From: Shewanella eurypsychrophilus
GTDB lineage: Bacteria; Pseudomonadota; Gammaproteobacteria; Enterobacterales; Shewanellaceae
Length of the DNA: 64,000 nucleotides
Direction of reading: 5' to 3'
NCBI RefSeq assembly: GCF_007004545.3
Contig: NZ_CP045503.2
Coordinates: 4,186,102 to 4,250,101 of the forward strand
Of this stretch, positions 55,760-64,000 are shown one piece after another; within the stretch, counting starts at the first letter, position 1, and every line of letters begins with the position of its first letter. The position numbers were made by a program, and so were the translations under genes. Under the pieces are notes generated by a model. The model saw only the letters and a list, made by a program, of their open reading frames with translations. It was not told the origin of the DNA and did not search any database.

Positions 55760-56956
55760 ATGTTGCCGAGCAGTAAAAATGAGAAGGGATACGATGTTAA
55801 TCAAGAATCCACCGCGACTAAAAGTGAGCTTCAATTGAAAAAAACCTTAAACATAATAGCCCTGACTCTACTGCTTGGCTGTCATACACTCTCTGTATCA
55901 GCAAGTGAGCCTCTATCTGAATCACTAAATGAAATAAAACGAGATATCATCTTCGATGGTCCTTACCTGTTCAATCAAGCTGAAAATGAAACGACACAAC
56001 AAGCATATTGGGTATGTGCCAACGAGTTATTAGCCACCCCCGTTCATGACAGCCAACTGAGTCGACCAAACCACTGTGGTAAGTTACCTGAGCCCACACT
56101 CAACCCAAAAGCTAAAGAGATTGCTGCTAACACTTATACTGGTGTCAGCAAAATCGTCGCTCTCAGTGATGTCCATGGCCAATTTGATGTGTTAATCACC
56201 CTGCTTAAAAACCAGAATATTATCGATGAGCACAATAATTGGGCCTTCGATAACGGTCATATGGTCATGACAGGTGATATGTTCGATCGTGGCCATCAGG
56301 TCAACGAAGTGCTCTGGTTTATGTACAAGCTAGATAAACAAGCCCAAGATGCCGGCGGCAAGCTTCACCTGTTAATGGGCAACCATGAACAGATGGTGAT
56401 GCGTGGTGACTTACGTTATGTCAATGAGCGCTATAAAACTGCCGAGAAATTACTAGAACGCAGCTACGATGAGCTTTATGACGATAGCAGCGAGATTGGT
56501 CAATGGCTGCGCAGCAAGCACACCATAGTTAAAATCAACACAAGTCTGTTTCTCCATGGCGGGATCAGTGCTGAATGGGTCGACAGAGAGCTGACTCTCG
56601 ATAAAGCCAATCAAGTTTACCGCGCTAATATTGATAAGAGTAAGCCTGAGCTGAAGAGTGATGAGCTGCTCAACTTTCTGTTTTTGGGCAACGGTCCGAC
56701 TTGGTTCAGAGGCTATTTCGAAGATGATTATAACGAGAGTGAAATCGACAGGGTTTTAGCTTATTTCGATGTCAAACATATCGTTGTCGGCCACACCTCA
56801 CAAACTCAGGTTTTAGGCCTGTTTAACAACAAGGTCTTAGCGGTCGACTCCAGCATCAAGAATGGCAAATCCGGCGAGCTGTTGTTAATTATCCCAAATG
56901 AAGGCAAAAACACATTAACCCGTGGCCTATACGATGGGAGCCGCGTGGCTCTATAG
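55760..56956 (+). CDS. Metallophosphoesterase (Shewanella-like protein phosphatase)
   Basis: A phosphatase of the PPP-like metallophosphoesterase group. The metal motifs are GDxHG-type SDVHGQFD (about 134–141), TGDMFDRGHQ (about 172–181) and LMGNHEQM (about 209–216), with later LHGGIS and VVGHTS blocks. An N-terminal signal or lipoprotein-like segment (LNIIALTLLLGCHTLSVSA, about 29–47) points to export. ATG 55760 is the only ATG before it; a TTG at 55835 would start directly at the signal (MKKTLNI-like) and may be the true start. Plants carry relatives of this family. Confidence 0.88.
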   Translation: MLPSSKNEKGYDVNQESTATKSELQLKKTLNIIALTLLLGCHTLSVSASEPLSESLNEIKRDIIFDGPYLFNQAENETTQQAYWVCANELLATPVHDSQLSRPNHCGKLPEPTLNPKAKEIAANTYTGVSKIVALSDVHGQFDVLITLLKNQNIIDEHNNWAFDNGHMVMTGDMFDRGHQVNEVLWFMYKLDKQAQDAGGKLHLLMGNHEQMVMRGDLRYVNERYKTAEKLLERSYDELYDDSSEIGQWLRSKHTIVKINTSLFLHGGISAEWVDRELTLDKANQVYRANIDKSKPELKSDELLNFLFLGNGPTWFRGYFEDDYNESEIDRVLAYFDVKHIVVGHTSQTQVLGLFNNKVLAVDSSIKNGKSGELLLIIPNEGKNTLTRGLYDGSRVAL

Positions 56957-57010
56957 TCAATTTAATCCAATGAGATTGTAAAATGCAGGCTCATACTCTC
57001 CAGCCCAGAG

Positions 57011-57397
57011 TTAAAGATGAAGTAATATTGAAGCCTGCATTTTCTTAGTCATCTTAGCCACCACCAGCTGAAATGAATTATCTATCATGCGCTCAATCTC
57101 ACCTGATGGGATTGAGCCATCGAGAATAATAGTATTCCACAGCGCCTTGTTCATGTGATAACCAGGGATCACCGAAGGAAAAATATCCCGTAAAATAGCG
57201 GCTTCATCAGGGTCACACTTGAGGTTCATCCACCAATGCTTATTACCCTCCTCATCCCCTTTTCCCATCTTACCTATCGCCAAGGTTGCGAACATTTTGT
57301 TCTTCACCTTGAACACATAGACATCGGCGCCAAAAGGAAAGTCTACTAACGTATGAGGTTTAGTTAATAAGTACTGTTTAGCCGTTTCAAATTCCAT
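57011..57397 (-). CDS. MmcQ/YjbR family DNA-binding protein
   Basis: A 128-residue CyaY-like-fold protein of the MmcQ/YjbR family. Recognisable features are the N-terminal KPHTLVDFPFGADVYVFKVKNKMFA segment (quoted here in part: FPFGADVYVFKV, about 20–31), LKCDPDEAAILRD (about 59–71) and the GYHMNKALWNTI block. The family is thought to bind DNA, but its role in the cell is not established. Convergent with the phosphatase gene; no operon partner. Confidence 0.9.
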   Translation of the reverse strand: MEFETAKQYLLTKPHTLVDFPFGADVYVFKVKNKMFATLAIGKMGKGDEEGNKHWWMNLKCDPDEAAILRDIFPSVIPGYHMNKALWNTIILDGSIPSGEIERMIDNSFQLVVAKMTKKMQASILLHL

Positions 57398-57578
57398 CTA
57401 AAACTCTCCCTAATTTATTGAAGCTGTTTAACTCGCATTGCAGCAACCGAAACCCACAATAGGTATTCAATGCACACTATTTTCAATGAATTTGTTTCAC
57501 TATATTCATGCTTCGGTTGGCAATATGCTAGCTAACTCCAAGAGCAATATAGAGTAAAACATATTGAAAAAGATACTC

Positions 57579-57992
57579 ATGACCCAACTACAACTTTCAG
57601 ATACCGAAAAAATGATTGAGTTCGCCATAGCACAAGCTCACACACTCAATGTAACCGTGAACATAGCGATTGTTGATACAGCAGGTCACCTCATCGCCTT
57701 TCAACGGATGGATGGGGCACTAGTCGGTGCAATCGATATTGCTATCAAGAAAGCATACACAGCAGCGTTATTTCAAAAACCAACCCATGAGTTAGGCGAG
57801 CGCTCCCTTCCTGGTCAGCCACTGTTTGGCATAGAATCGTCAAATGGAGGATTAATCACTTTCGCAGGTGGGTTACCCATCACCTTTAGTGAGAATGAAA
57901 ATGTGGAGAAAGTCTGTATAGGGGCTATTGGGGTTTCAGGCAGCACGATTGAGAATGATCTGTCTATCGCCAAGGCGGCACTTCGACTTTGA
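57579..57992 (+). CDS. GlcG/HbpS family heme-binding-like protein
   Basis: A 137-residue protein of the GlcG/HbpS (DUF336) family. It has AIVDTAGHLIAFQRMDGA (about 30–47), AIKKAYTAALF (about 57–67), and the C-terminal GLPITF...IGAIGVSGST segment. Some members bind heme, and GlcG occurs in glycolate operons, but this gene stands alone, so no role can be fixed. I took ATG 57579; a TTG at 57564 (MKKILMTQ) is also possible. Upstream of it the strand is free, so it has its own promoter. Confidence 0.88.
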   Translation: MTQLQLSDTEKMIEFAIAQAHTLNVTVNIAIVDTAGHLIAFQRMDGALVGAIDIAIKKAYTAALFQKPTHELGERSLPGQPLFGIESSNGGLITFAGGLPITFSENENVEKVCIGAIGVSGSTIENDLSIAKAALRL

Positions 57993-58046
57993 ATAAGTGA
58001 CTAGCAAGTCATTCCATGATTGAATGACTTGCTTCGTCTATAGGCA

Positions 58047-61000
58047 TTACTTAACTAAAATTGACTTCTGAGCCTCTAAAGCCTCATTAAGCTGCGCCTC
58101 AACAAATCCAGGCGAATGTGTTGCGCCTGATATCAGTCTATACATGGCTGGAATAACCAGAAGTGTCACAAACGTGGCAAATGCCATACCAAAGAAAACC
58201 ACGGTCCCCACGGCAATACGACTCTCAGAACCAGCTCCCGTTGACATGATTAACGGCACAGCGCCAATCAAGGTGGTAAAGGCTGTCATCAAGATAGGAC
58301 GTAAACGACGCGCTGATGCATCGATAATCGCCTGCTCTATCTCCAGCCCCTTGTCCCTAAGCTGATTGGCAAACTCGACAATCAAGATGCCATTCTTGGT
58401 CACCATACCGATAAGCATTATCATGCCAATTTGGCTATAGATATTCAGCCCTTGCCCCGTCAGGAACAAACCAAGGAAACCGCCAAATACCCCCATAGGC
58501 ACAGTAAACATCACCACCATAGGATTGATAAAGCTTTCAAACTGAGCGGCTAAAACCAAATATGCCACTAACAGCGCTAAGCCAAATACGATGAGCACAC
58601 TACTCTGGTTCTCTTTAAAATCTTTCGACTCACCGGTATAGCTAACAGAAATATCGCTCGGCAAGATCTCAATCGCTTTAGCATCGAGAAAATCTAACGC
58701 CTCACCTAAGGTATAACCCGCACCTAAATTGGCTTTTAGTGTTATCGACTTCTGTTTATTGTTATGACTCAGCTTATGAGCTGAAGCCACCTCTTCAATA
58801 TGGGTGATAGAATCTAAGGTGATCAATTCACCTTTAGCTGAGCGCATATAAATTTGACTCAAATCCGCCATGCTATTGAAGCTATTCTCATCACCTCGCA
58901 AATAAACATCATACTCTTCACCGCGATCTACATAGGTGGTTTCACTGCGGCCACCCAGCATCACCTCAAGGGTTTCGGAGACCTCAGCAACACTGATCCC
59001 TAGCTCTGCTGCACGCTGCCTGTCGACACTTACAACAAGTTCTGGCGTGGTCTCAGCATAATCGAGATCGGCGCCTTCAAGTATTGGGCTATGAATCGAT
59101 TCTTCCTGAAGGATCTCTGCCCATTTAAATAGCTCTTTATAGTCAGAGCCACCAATCACAAACTGTACCGGTTCACTCGACTGTCCTCTGAACCCCGGTA
59201 GCATAGGGCGCACCATTACATCAGGGATCCCCTGTAGCGCTTTGGCCACTATGCCTAGCGCTTGTTGAGCATTAACATCCCTATCTTCCCAATCTTCAAG
59301 CTGCATGATCACAAAGCCAGTCTGATCACCGGCTCGTCCACCAAATGCAGGGGCTTGAATACTGAAGGACTTGATCACACCTTGACCTAACAGCGGCATA
59401 AGCTTGTCTTCAACAATATCCATATTGGCTGTCATGCGGTTATAACTGGTGCCCTCAGCCCCCTTAACAAAGGCAAATATCACCCCTCTGTCTTCCTGTG
59501 GAGCAAGTTGTGATGGCACGTTTTGCATCAAGACGCCACTACCAACAATACATAAGATAATCACCACAGGTGCGGCAAATCTAAATTGAATCGCTTTAGC
59601 CACAGCCTTGCGATAAGCGCGTTCAAGTTTACTAAAACCACTCTCTATCCAGAGATTAAAACGATTCGGCTTAACGTTAGCCTTGAGAATTTTACTGCCA
59701 AGTACTGGTGTTAATGTCAAAGCGACAATCGATGAGAATATTACCGACATTGCTAACATAACCGAGAACTCGGTAAATAACCGGCCCACCATGCCCTCCA
59801 TAAATGAGATAGGCAGAAAGACCATTACCAGTACGGCTGTTGTCGCTACAACTGCAAAGCCCACTTCTCGCGTGCCTTTATAGGCAGCCAATAAAGGTGG
59901 CTCTCCCTTCTCGATATGATGGAAGATATTCTCCACCACCACAATGGCATCATCCACCACTAGGCCGATGGAGAGGATCAGCGCCATCAAGGTGAGCAGG
60001 TTAATCGAGAAACCAAAAAAGTTAGCTGCGATAAAAGCCGAAATCAAAGATACAGGCACAGTGACTGCCGGGATCAGCGTCGCCCTCGCCTGACCAATAA
60101 AAATGTACAGCACCAACACGACTAAGCCGCCAGTGATAAACAAGGTGTTATAGACTTCGGTTATCGAGCGGTCGATGAAAACCGTCGAGTCATAATCCAC
60201 CACCAGCTGCGTGCCTTCAGGTAAAAACTGCTGAATGCGTTCGACTTCGATATGCGCCGCCTTGGCGACTTCGAGAGGATTTGCATCGGATTGCGCAATA
60301 ATTCCTAAACTTAGGTTTGGTACGCCGTCACTCTTAAAGGTCGAGTTCTCGTTCTCGGCGCCAACAAACACCGATGCCACATCTTTAAGATACACAGGTG
60401 TACCATCGCTGGCAGTGCGAACCACTAAGTAATCAAAATCTTCAGGATTGTTGTAAAGTCGGGCTGTACGCACTGTCATGACTGTGGTGTCATTTCTTAC
60501 TTCACCACCTGGTGTCTCTACATTTTCGGTTTTTAAGCTGGCAATAATATCGGCAGTGGTCACATTGCGACCCGCCATCAGCTCAGGTTTGAGCTGCACA
60601 TACATCACCTTATATAGGCCACCAGATATACTGACCGAACTTACTCCGGTGATCAGGCTAAATCTGTCTTCTAATACTCGCTGCGCATAGTCAGTTAACT
60701 GAGTTCTATCCATCACAGAGGAACTCAGGTTGATATAGACAGAGGGCTCACCCGAGCCATTATCTTTAGAGACAATAGGATCATTGGCTTCATCGGGAAG
60801 GCGCCGCTGCGCTCTTGCAACCGCATCACGCACATCGCTGACCCCTTCGGTAAGGTCCCAGTCGAGATCGAAGGTGATAGTGATACGTGACATGCCGTTT
60901 CGAGTCACTGAGCTTATCTCATCGATACCACTGATGCCTGTCAGCTCATCCTCTAGCGCTGTGGTTATCTGACTTTCCATGATGGTAGCCGAAGCCCCCT

Positions 61001-61154
61001 CGTAGGTAGTCATCACAGTCACCACTGGGTTTTCTACATCTGGCATCTCTCGTACTGCAAGCTTCGAGAAGGAAACCGCACCAAAGACACATAAAAGCAG
61101 ACTTAAAACAATCGCAACAACCGGGCGTTTAACCGAGATATCTGAGATCAGCAT
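58047..61154 (-). CDS. Efflux RND transporter permease subunit (HAE1-type)
   Basis: An inner-membrane proton-driven pump of the AcrB/MexF type, 1035 residues. Twelve membrane helices and two large periplasmic loops are evident. The proton-relay Asp pair is in GLVVDDAIVVVEN (about 401–413, helix 4). The N-terminus MLISDISVKRPVVAIVLSLL is typical. The start shares one base with the stop of the adaptor gene, so the two are translated together. The outer-membrane channel is not encoded here; a TolC protein from elsewhere is presumably used. Substrates are unknown. Confidence 0.95.
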   Translation of the reverse strand: MLISDISVKRPVVAIVLSLLLCVFGAVSFSKLAVREMPDVENPVVTVMTTYEGASATIMESQITTALEDELTGISGIDEISSVTRNGMSRITITFDLDWDLTEGVSDVRDAVARAQRRLPDEANDPIVSKDNGSGEPSVYINLSSSVMDRTQLTDYAQRVLEDRFSLITGVSSVSISGGLYKVMYVQLKPELMAGRNVTTADIIASLKTENVETPGGEVRNDTTVMTVRTARLYNNPEDFDYLVVRTASDGTPVYLKDVASVFVGAENENSTFKSDGVPNLSLGIIAQSDANPLEVAKAAHIEVERIQQFLPEGTQLVVDYDSTVFIDRSITEVYNTLFITGGLVVLVLYIFIGQARATLIPAVTVPVSLISAFIAANFFGFSINLLTLMALILSIGLVVDDAIVVVENIFHHIEKGEPPLLAAYKGTREVGFAVVATTAVLVMVFLPISFMEGMVGRLFTEFSVMLAMSVIFSSIVALTLTPVLGSKILKANVKPNRFNLWIESGFSKLERAYRKAVAKAIQFRFAAPVVIILCIVGSGVLMQNVPSQLAPQEDRGVIFAFVKGAEGTSYNRMTANMDIVEDKLMPLLGQGVIKSFSIQAPAFGGRAGDQTGFVIMQLEDWEDRDVNAQQALGIVAKALQGIPDVMVRPMLPGFRGQSSEPVQFVIGGSDYKELFKWAEILQEESIHSPILEGADLDYAETTPELVVSVDRQRAAELGISVAEVSETLEVMLGGRSETTYVDRGEEYDVYLRGDENSFNSMADLSQIYMRSAKGELITLDSITHIEEVASAHKLSHNNKQKSITLKANLGAGYTLGEALDFLDAKAIEILPSDISVSYTGESKDFKENQSSVLIVFGLALLVAYLVLAAQFESFINPMVVMFTVPMGVFGGFLGLFLTGQGLNIYSQIGMIMLIGMVTKNGILIVEFANQLRDKGLEIEQAIIDASARRLRPILMTAFTTLIGAVPLIMSTGAGSESRIAVGTVVFFGMAFATFVTLLVIPAMYRLISGATHSPGFVEAQLNEALEAQKSILVK

Positions 61155-62272
61155 TAAATTCTGTCTCCCTTAGCATCACTTGATACTTGCCCAGCAGTTC
61201 TTGCTCCACCTTTAATAGAAAGATCATCCACTCTTAAGCCATCACGCATATTCACTAAGCCTTGTACAACAATACGATCGCCGATTGCCAGGCCTGATGT
61301 GATCATCACTTCATCCTGAATCCGCGCCCCTAAGAACACTTCGGTTCGCTTGGCAAGCTTATCTTCACTGACCACATAGACAAACCGTTTAGTACCGGAG
61401 TACTCAATGGCTTGAACAGGGATAACGGGCTCAGAGACAGCAGGGAAACTCAAGGTTGCAGACATCAGCATACCTGGTTTCAACTTATGATCTGCGCTAT
61501 GTTCTGAGTTATCAAAGCTAACTCGCACCTTAAGGTTCAGGGTCTCCTGATTAATTCTAGGGTCGATAGCCACGACATGGCCAGTAAAGGTATCCTCTGG
61601 CCAGGCTCTGTTTGTTGCTGTTACCAACATACCGACACTCAACATAGAGAGGTAGTTCTCAGGCACCTGCAGATCGACCCTCATAGAGGAAAGATCATCG
61701 AGGGTAAACAGCTCACTGCCAGCGGTAACCATAGTTCCACGACTAAAATCCAGTAAGCCTGCAGTGCCTGAAAATGGCGCCTTAATATAGTGATAATCAA
61801 GATCGGCTTGTACTAATTCAAGTCTAGCCTTAGCGATATCTACGCTGGCTTTCTGGGCATCTATTTCTGTTTGAGTGATCGCATTACGATCAATTAGCTT
61901 CAGATACTCTCGTAATTTACGCTTCTCATCATTTAGGTAGGCATTAGCCTCAGAGACACTCGCCTGCGCTTTAGCATCTTCAAGTTCAATTAACAATTGA
62001 CCCGCTTTGATCTCTTGATTGGCCGTGACCTTTATGGCTTTAACTTTTCCAGTGACTTCAGGGGAGATATACACTGATTTATCAGATTCAAGCTTACCAA
62101 TTAAGGAGATAGTTTGAGATAGCAGATGCTGATCGACAACACCAGTCACCACAGGCACTACACGAGGCGCACGATCTGATTTATCACCTGGCTTTTTCGC
62201 CTGAGTAAAACTACTGAATGAAGCAATAGCTATCACAGCAAGCAAAGGGATCAATAGCAGACTTTTTTTCAT
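61154..62272 (-). CDS. Efflux RND transporter periplasmic adaptor subunit
   Basis: A membrane fusion protein that joins the RND pump to an outer-membrane channel. A signal/anchor segment (about 4–24) is followed by the barrel-sandwich lipoyl halves (YISPEVTGKVKAIKVTANQ, about 67–85; and FSGTAGLLDFSRGTMV, about 166–181), an alpha hairpin (about 105–145), and a beta-barrel domain. The 372 residues fit the family. It lies directly before the permease gene with a one-base overlap. No regulator gene lies next to it. Confidence 0.94.
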   Translation of the reverse strand: MKKSLLLIPLLAVIAIASFSSFTQAKKPGDKSDRAPRVVPVVTGVVDQHLLSQTISLIGKLESDKSVYISPEVTGKVKAIKVTANQEIKAGQLLIELEDAKAQASVSEANAYLNDEKRKLREYLKLIDRNAITQTEIDAQKASVDIAKARLELVQADLDYHYIKAPFSGTAGLLDFSRGTMVTAGSELFTLDDLSSMRVDLQVPENYLSMLSVGMLVTATNRAWPEDTFTGHVVAIDPRINQETLNLKVRVSFDNSEHSADHKLKPGMLMSATLSFPAVSEPVIPVQAIEYSGTKRFVYVVSEDKLAKRTEVFLGARIQDEVMITSGLAIGDRIVVQGLVNMRDGLRVDDLSIKGGARTAGQVSSDAKGDRI

Positions 62273-62595
62273 TGATGAATTTCTTATATTACCAGCATGG
62301 AGAATGGCTGTTATTTTAAAGAAAAATCATCCTTTGTAGGGTAAAGCAGTGTAAAGCAACGCAAATGATTAGGCTTTATCGAATAGTATCTTGTAACAGA
62401 GCATGACTAGAAACCCTTGCGTAACATCCTGAATACCAAGCCGCAACCATTGAGCGCGAACATCAACAAATCACAACCCGTTAGATACAAACTCTCTGAC
62501 AGCGGCTTTAGTAAAGAAACAAGCAGATCCAGTTGAATCTTACACCCGCTTCTTGAATAATCTCCTCAGAGCTGAATCACAACAAAGAGGGAATA
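62273..62595. other. Divergent region between the RND operon and the GNAT gene
   Basis: 323 bases. It should hold the promoter of the efflux operon (leftward) and that of the GNAT gene (rightward). No clear operator palindrome or terminator is visible. Confidence 0.45.
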
Positions 62596-63060
62596 TTGAA
62601 ACTAATCTGGGTCGAGAAAACACAGCGTCATGCCGTTTTTGGCTTTTATAAACGCTTCATGCCTTATGCGCGCATCAGCCATAAAGAGCACATAGCTTTG
62701 TTGATAAACGACGATAGACACACTTCCTCCCCTGAATCTTCTATTGAACTAGAGCAAATAGTTGCAGGCATAAGGCTTAGACCCGTCGGTGAATTTAGCT
62801 TACTGATAGGTATGCTCGTATGCCCGGAGCAAAGAGGGAAAGGCCTAGGTCACCAACTGATGCGTGGCATTGCAGATAAACTGATATCGAATAAAACATA
62901 TCTGTTTGCATTGCCTCACCTTGTTGAGTTTTATCGAAAGCACAATTTTAGCAATGACATTCAAGCACCAAATGACATTGCCCAGCTCTATGAAAAATAC
63001 ACCCGTCAAGGTAAAGAGTTAGTCGTGATGGGCTATCAAGGTAAAGAATCGATAGTTTAA
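62596..63060 (+). CDS. GNAT family N-acetyltransferase
   Basis: A 154-residue protein of the GNAT fold. Motif A for acetyl-CoA binding is visible as LVCPEQRGKGLGHQLMRGI (about 74–92). The C-terminal part has a YRKHNF segment typical of motif B. It begins with TTG at 62596, behind a good AGAGGG, which decides the start. Its final 10 codons are within the first copy of a 146-base tandem repeat. Substrate unknown. Confidence 0.88.
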   Translation: MKLIWVEKTQRHAVFGFYKRFMPYARISHKEHIALLINDDRHTSSPESSIELEQIVAGIRLRPVGEFSLLIGMLVCPEQRGKGLGHQLMRGIADKLISNKTYLFALPHLVEFYRKHNFSNDIQAPNDIAQLYEKYTRQGKELVVMGYQGKESIV

Positions 63061-63322
63061 TCTTTCTCCTGCGGTTGCTCTTGTCTTGGTAAGCTGAACA
63101 ACCAAGGCATCGACTTGAGCAGCCTATAACCCAACCAGATCATCATTTAGCTGGCGATCACTGCAACCAAGGTTGGCTACATCCAGGTAAAGGATCGGTA
63201 ATTTAATCTTTCTCTTCGATTGACACTTGTCTTGGTAAGCTGAACAGCCAAGGCATCGACTTGAGCAGCCTATAACCCAACCAGATCATCATAGAGGTGG
63301 CAATGACTGCAACCAAAATTGA
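63031..63322. repeat. 146-base tandem duplication across the GNAT/DUF2955 junction
   Basis: Two copies with a period of 146 bases. Copy one (about 63031–63176) contains the last codons of the GNAT gene and a diverged 3' end of the DUF2955 gene. Copy two (about 63177–63322) contains a relic of the GNAT end and the true 3' end of the DUF2955 gene. A shared core, AAGCTGAACA.CCAAGGCATCG, is seen at 63091 and 63237. The copies differ at several positions, so the event is not very recent. Confidence 0.88.
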
Positions 63323-64000
63323 GCTCGCTCGGTAAAGAATAGCGAAGAATGCGTCTTGCTGTCCCGGCACCATATTATTCGTCAAAGGGATTGTCAGCGC
63401 CGAGATCGCAGAGAAGCCGATCCCCGCCCATACAGGGTCCTTAGCCAACCAGCGACAGAAGATCCCGGCTGCGATGGCATAAGACACGAGATAGAGAATA
63501 GGGTTATCGAACATATCATAGAGAATGAATTGAATGGCCATAGCAGCCATGCAGCCTGCCACTGTGCCTATGATGCGGATTTTTGCCGCCATCATGGAGC
63601 CAGCTAACGTCATAGGTGCCAATATGACTAAAATGCTCGCTTGAGCCGAAAGTGAATCATTCAAATTAGCCACCTGAAAAATGACAAACGCAGCCATCGC
63701 AACCAACCAGCCCAGAGCAGTTTGTTCCAATATGGCCTTAGGCTCTTTATCTTGCCCTTGCACACTCATTGCGACTTGTTCTCCTATCGGTTCAGGAAAA
63801 CAATAAAAAGCCAGAGCACAGATTGGTAAGGCCATTAAGGCGGCAACCCAGATCCCTACAATGAAATTGTCTAAATCGAATGCTTGGTAGCTACCGAAAT
63901 TAAGCAAAATCGAGCCTATAAGTAGACCCACATAACCGAATATATAGGTCGATTTATGATGCATGGCAAAGCACTTGAAAAGTAGCATAATACCCACTGC
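63203..64000 (-). CDS. DUF2955-type membrane protein, N-terminus cut by window
   Basis: The visible 266 codons encode a protein with about seven membrane helices, including a cluster with SYAIAAGIFCRWLAKDPVWAG (split here as SYAIAAGIFCRWLAKD, PVWAG). The frame is open at the right edge (…AVGIMLL), so the start lies beyond 64000. The pattern fits DUF2955, a group related to the fusaric-acid-resistance (FUSC) transporters and often found with membrane fusion proteins. Its 3' end is within the second copy of the 146-base duplication. The family call is moderate. Confidence 0.7.
   Translation of the reverse strand, partial: AVGIMLLFKCFAMHHKSTYIFGYVGLLIGSILLNFGSYQAFDLDNFIVGIWVAALMALPICALAFYCFPEPIGEQVAMSVQGQDKEPKAILEQTALGWLVAMAAFVIFQVANLNDSLSAQASILVILAPMTLAGSMMAAKIRIIGTVAGCMAAMAIQFILYDMFDNPILYLVSYAIAAGIFCRWLAKDPVWAGIGFSAISALTIPLTNNMVPGQQDAFFAILYRASSILVAVIATSMMIWLGYRLLKSMPWLFSLPRQVSIEEKD

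Overview
The window is chromosomal core DNA from a gammaproteobacterium, almost certainly a Shewanella species. The evidence is gene order: mutS–rpoS–nlpD–pcm–surE–truD–ispF–ispD–ftsB–eno–pyrG–mazG–relA–rlmD–barA, the recA–alaS–csrA–tRNA-Ser–tRNA-Arg block, and glyA–nrdR–ribD–ribE–ribBX–ribH–nusB–thiL–pgpA. A Shewanella-type metallophosphatase and a RibBX-type riboflavin protein agree with this. The moderate AT content and long AT-rich spacers would suit a marine, perhaps cold-adapted, member; that last point is inference. I see no prophage, integrase, CRISPR array, rRNA operon or defence island.

Layout. 1–7.7 kb: 3' part cut off gshA, an M16 lipoprotein peptidase, a YqaA-like membrane protein, a dicarboxylate/amino-acid:cation symporter and three small genes, one with an FNR/CRP-type promoter. 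8–13.3 kb: a truncated globin paired with a hybrid histidine kinase, then the oadGAB sodium-pump decarboxylase operon. 13.9–15.5 kb: a tandemly duplicated tRNA array (3 Ser, 8 intact Arg, 2 decayed Arg). 15.7–24.8 kb: csrA, alaS, an apparent recX remnant, LexA-controlled recA, divergent mutS, then rpoS. 24.9–38 kb: stress-survival, isoprenoid, division, glycolysis, nucleotide and stringent-response genes, all on the minus strand. 38–45 kb: barA with an overlapping DUF416 gene, a MITE-like repeat, an auxin-carrier-family permease and recN behind two LexA boxes. 45–53.4 kb: a TorF-type porin, then riboflavin/thiamine/phospholipid genes and glyA. 53.9–64 kb: ettA, a phosphatase, small genes, an RND efflux pair, a GNAT gene, and a membrane protein cut by the right edge whose 3' end is duplicated.

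The genes include several global regulators that are known to interact in gammaproteobacteria: BarA (which signals through UvrY and Csr RNAs to CsrA), RpoS, RelA and the SOS genes recA and recN. The riboflavin block supplies flavins, which Shewanella uses heavily in respiration.

The points most worth a second look are the duplicated tRNA array with two decayed but CCA-bearing tRNA-Arg copies, the globin–hybrid kinase pair with no linked output regulator, the recX remnant, the 64-residue gene behind an anaerobic-type promoter, and the MITE beside an ORF of unknown function.
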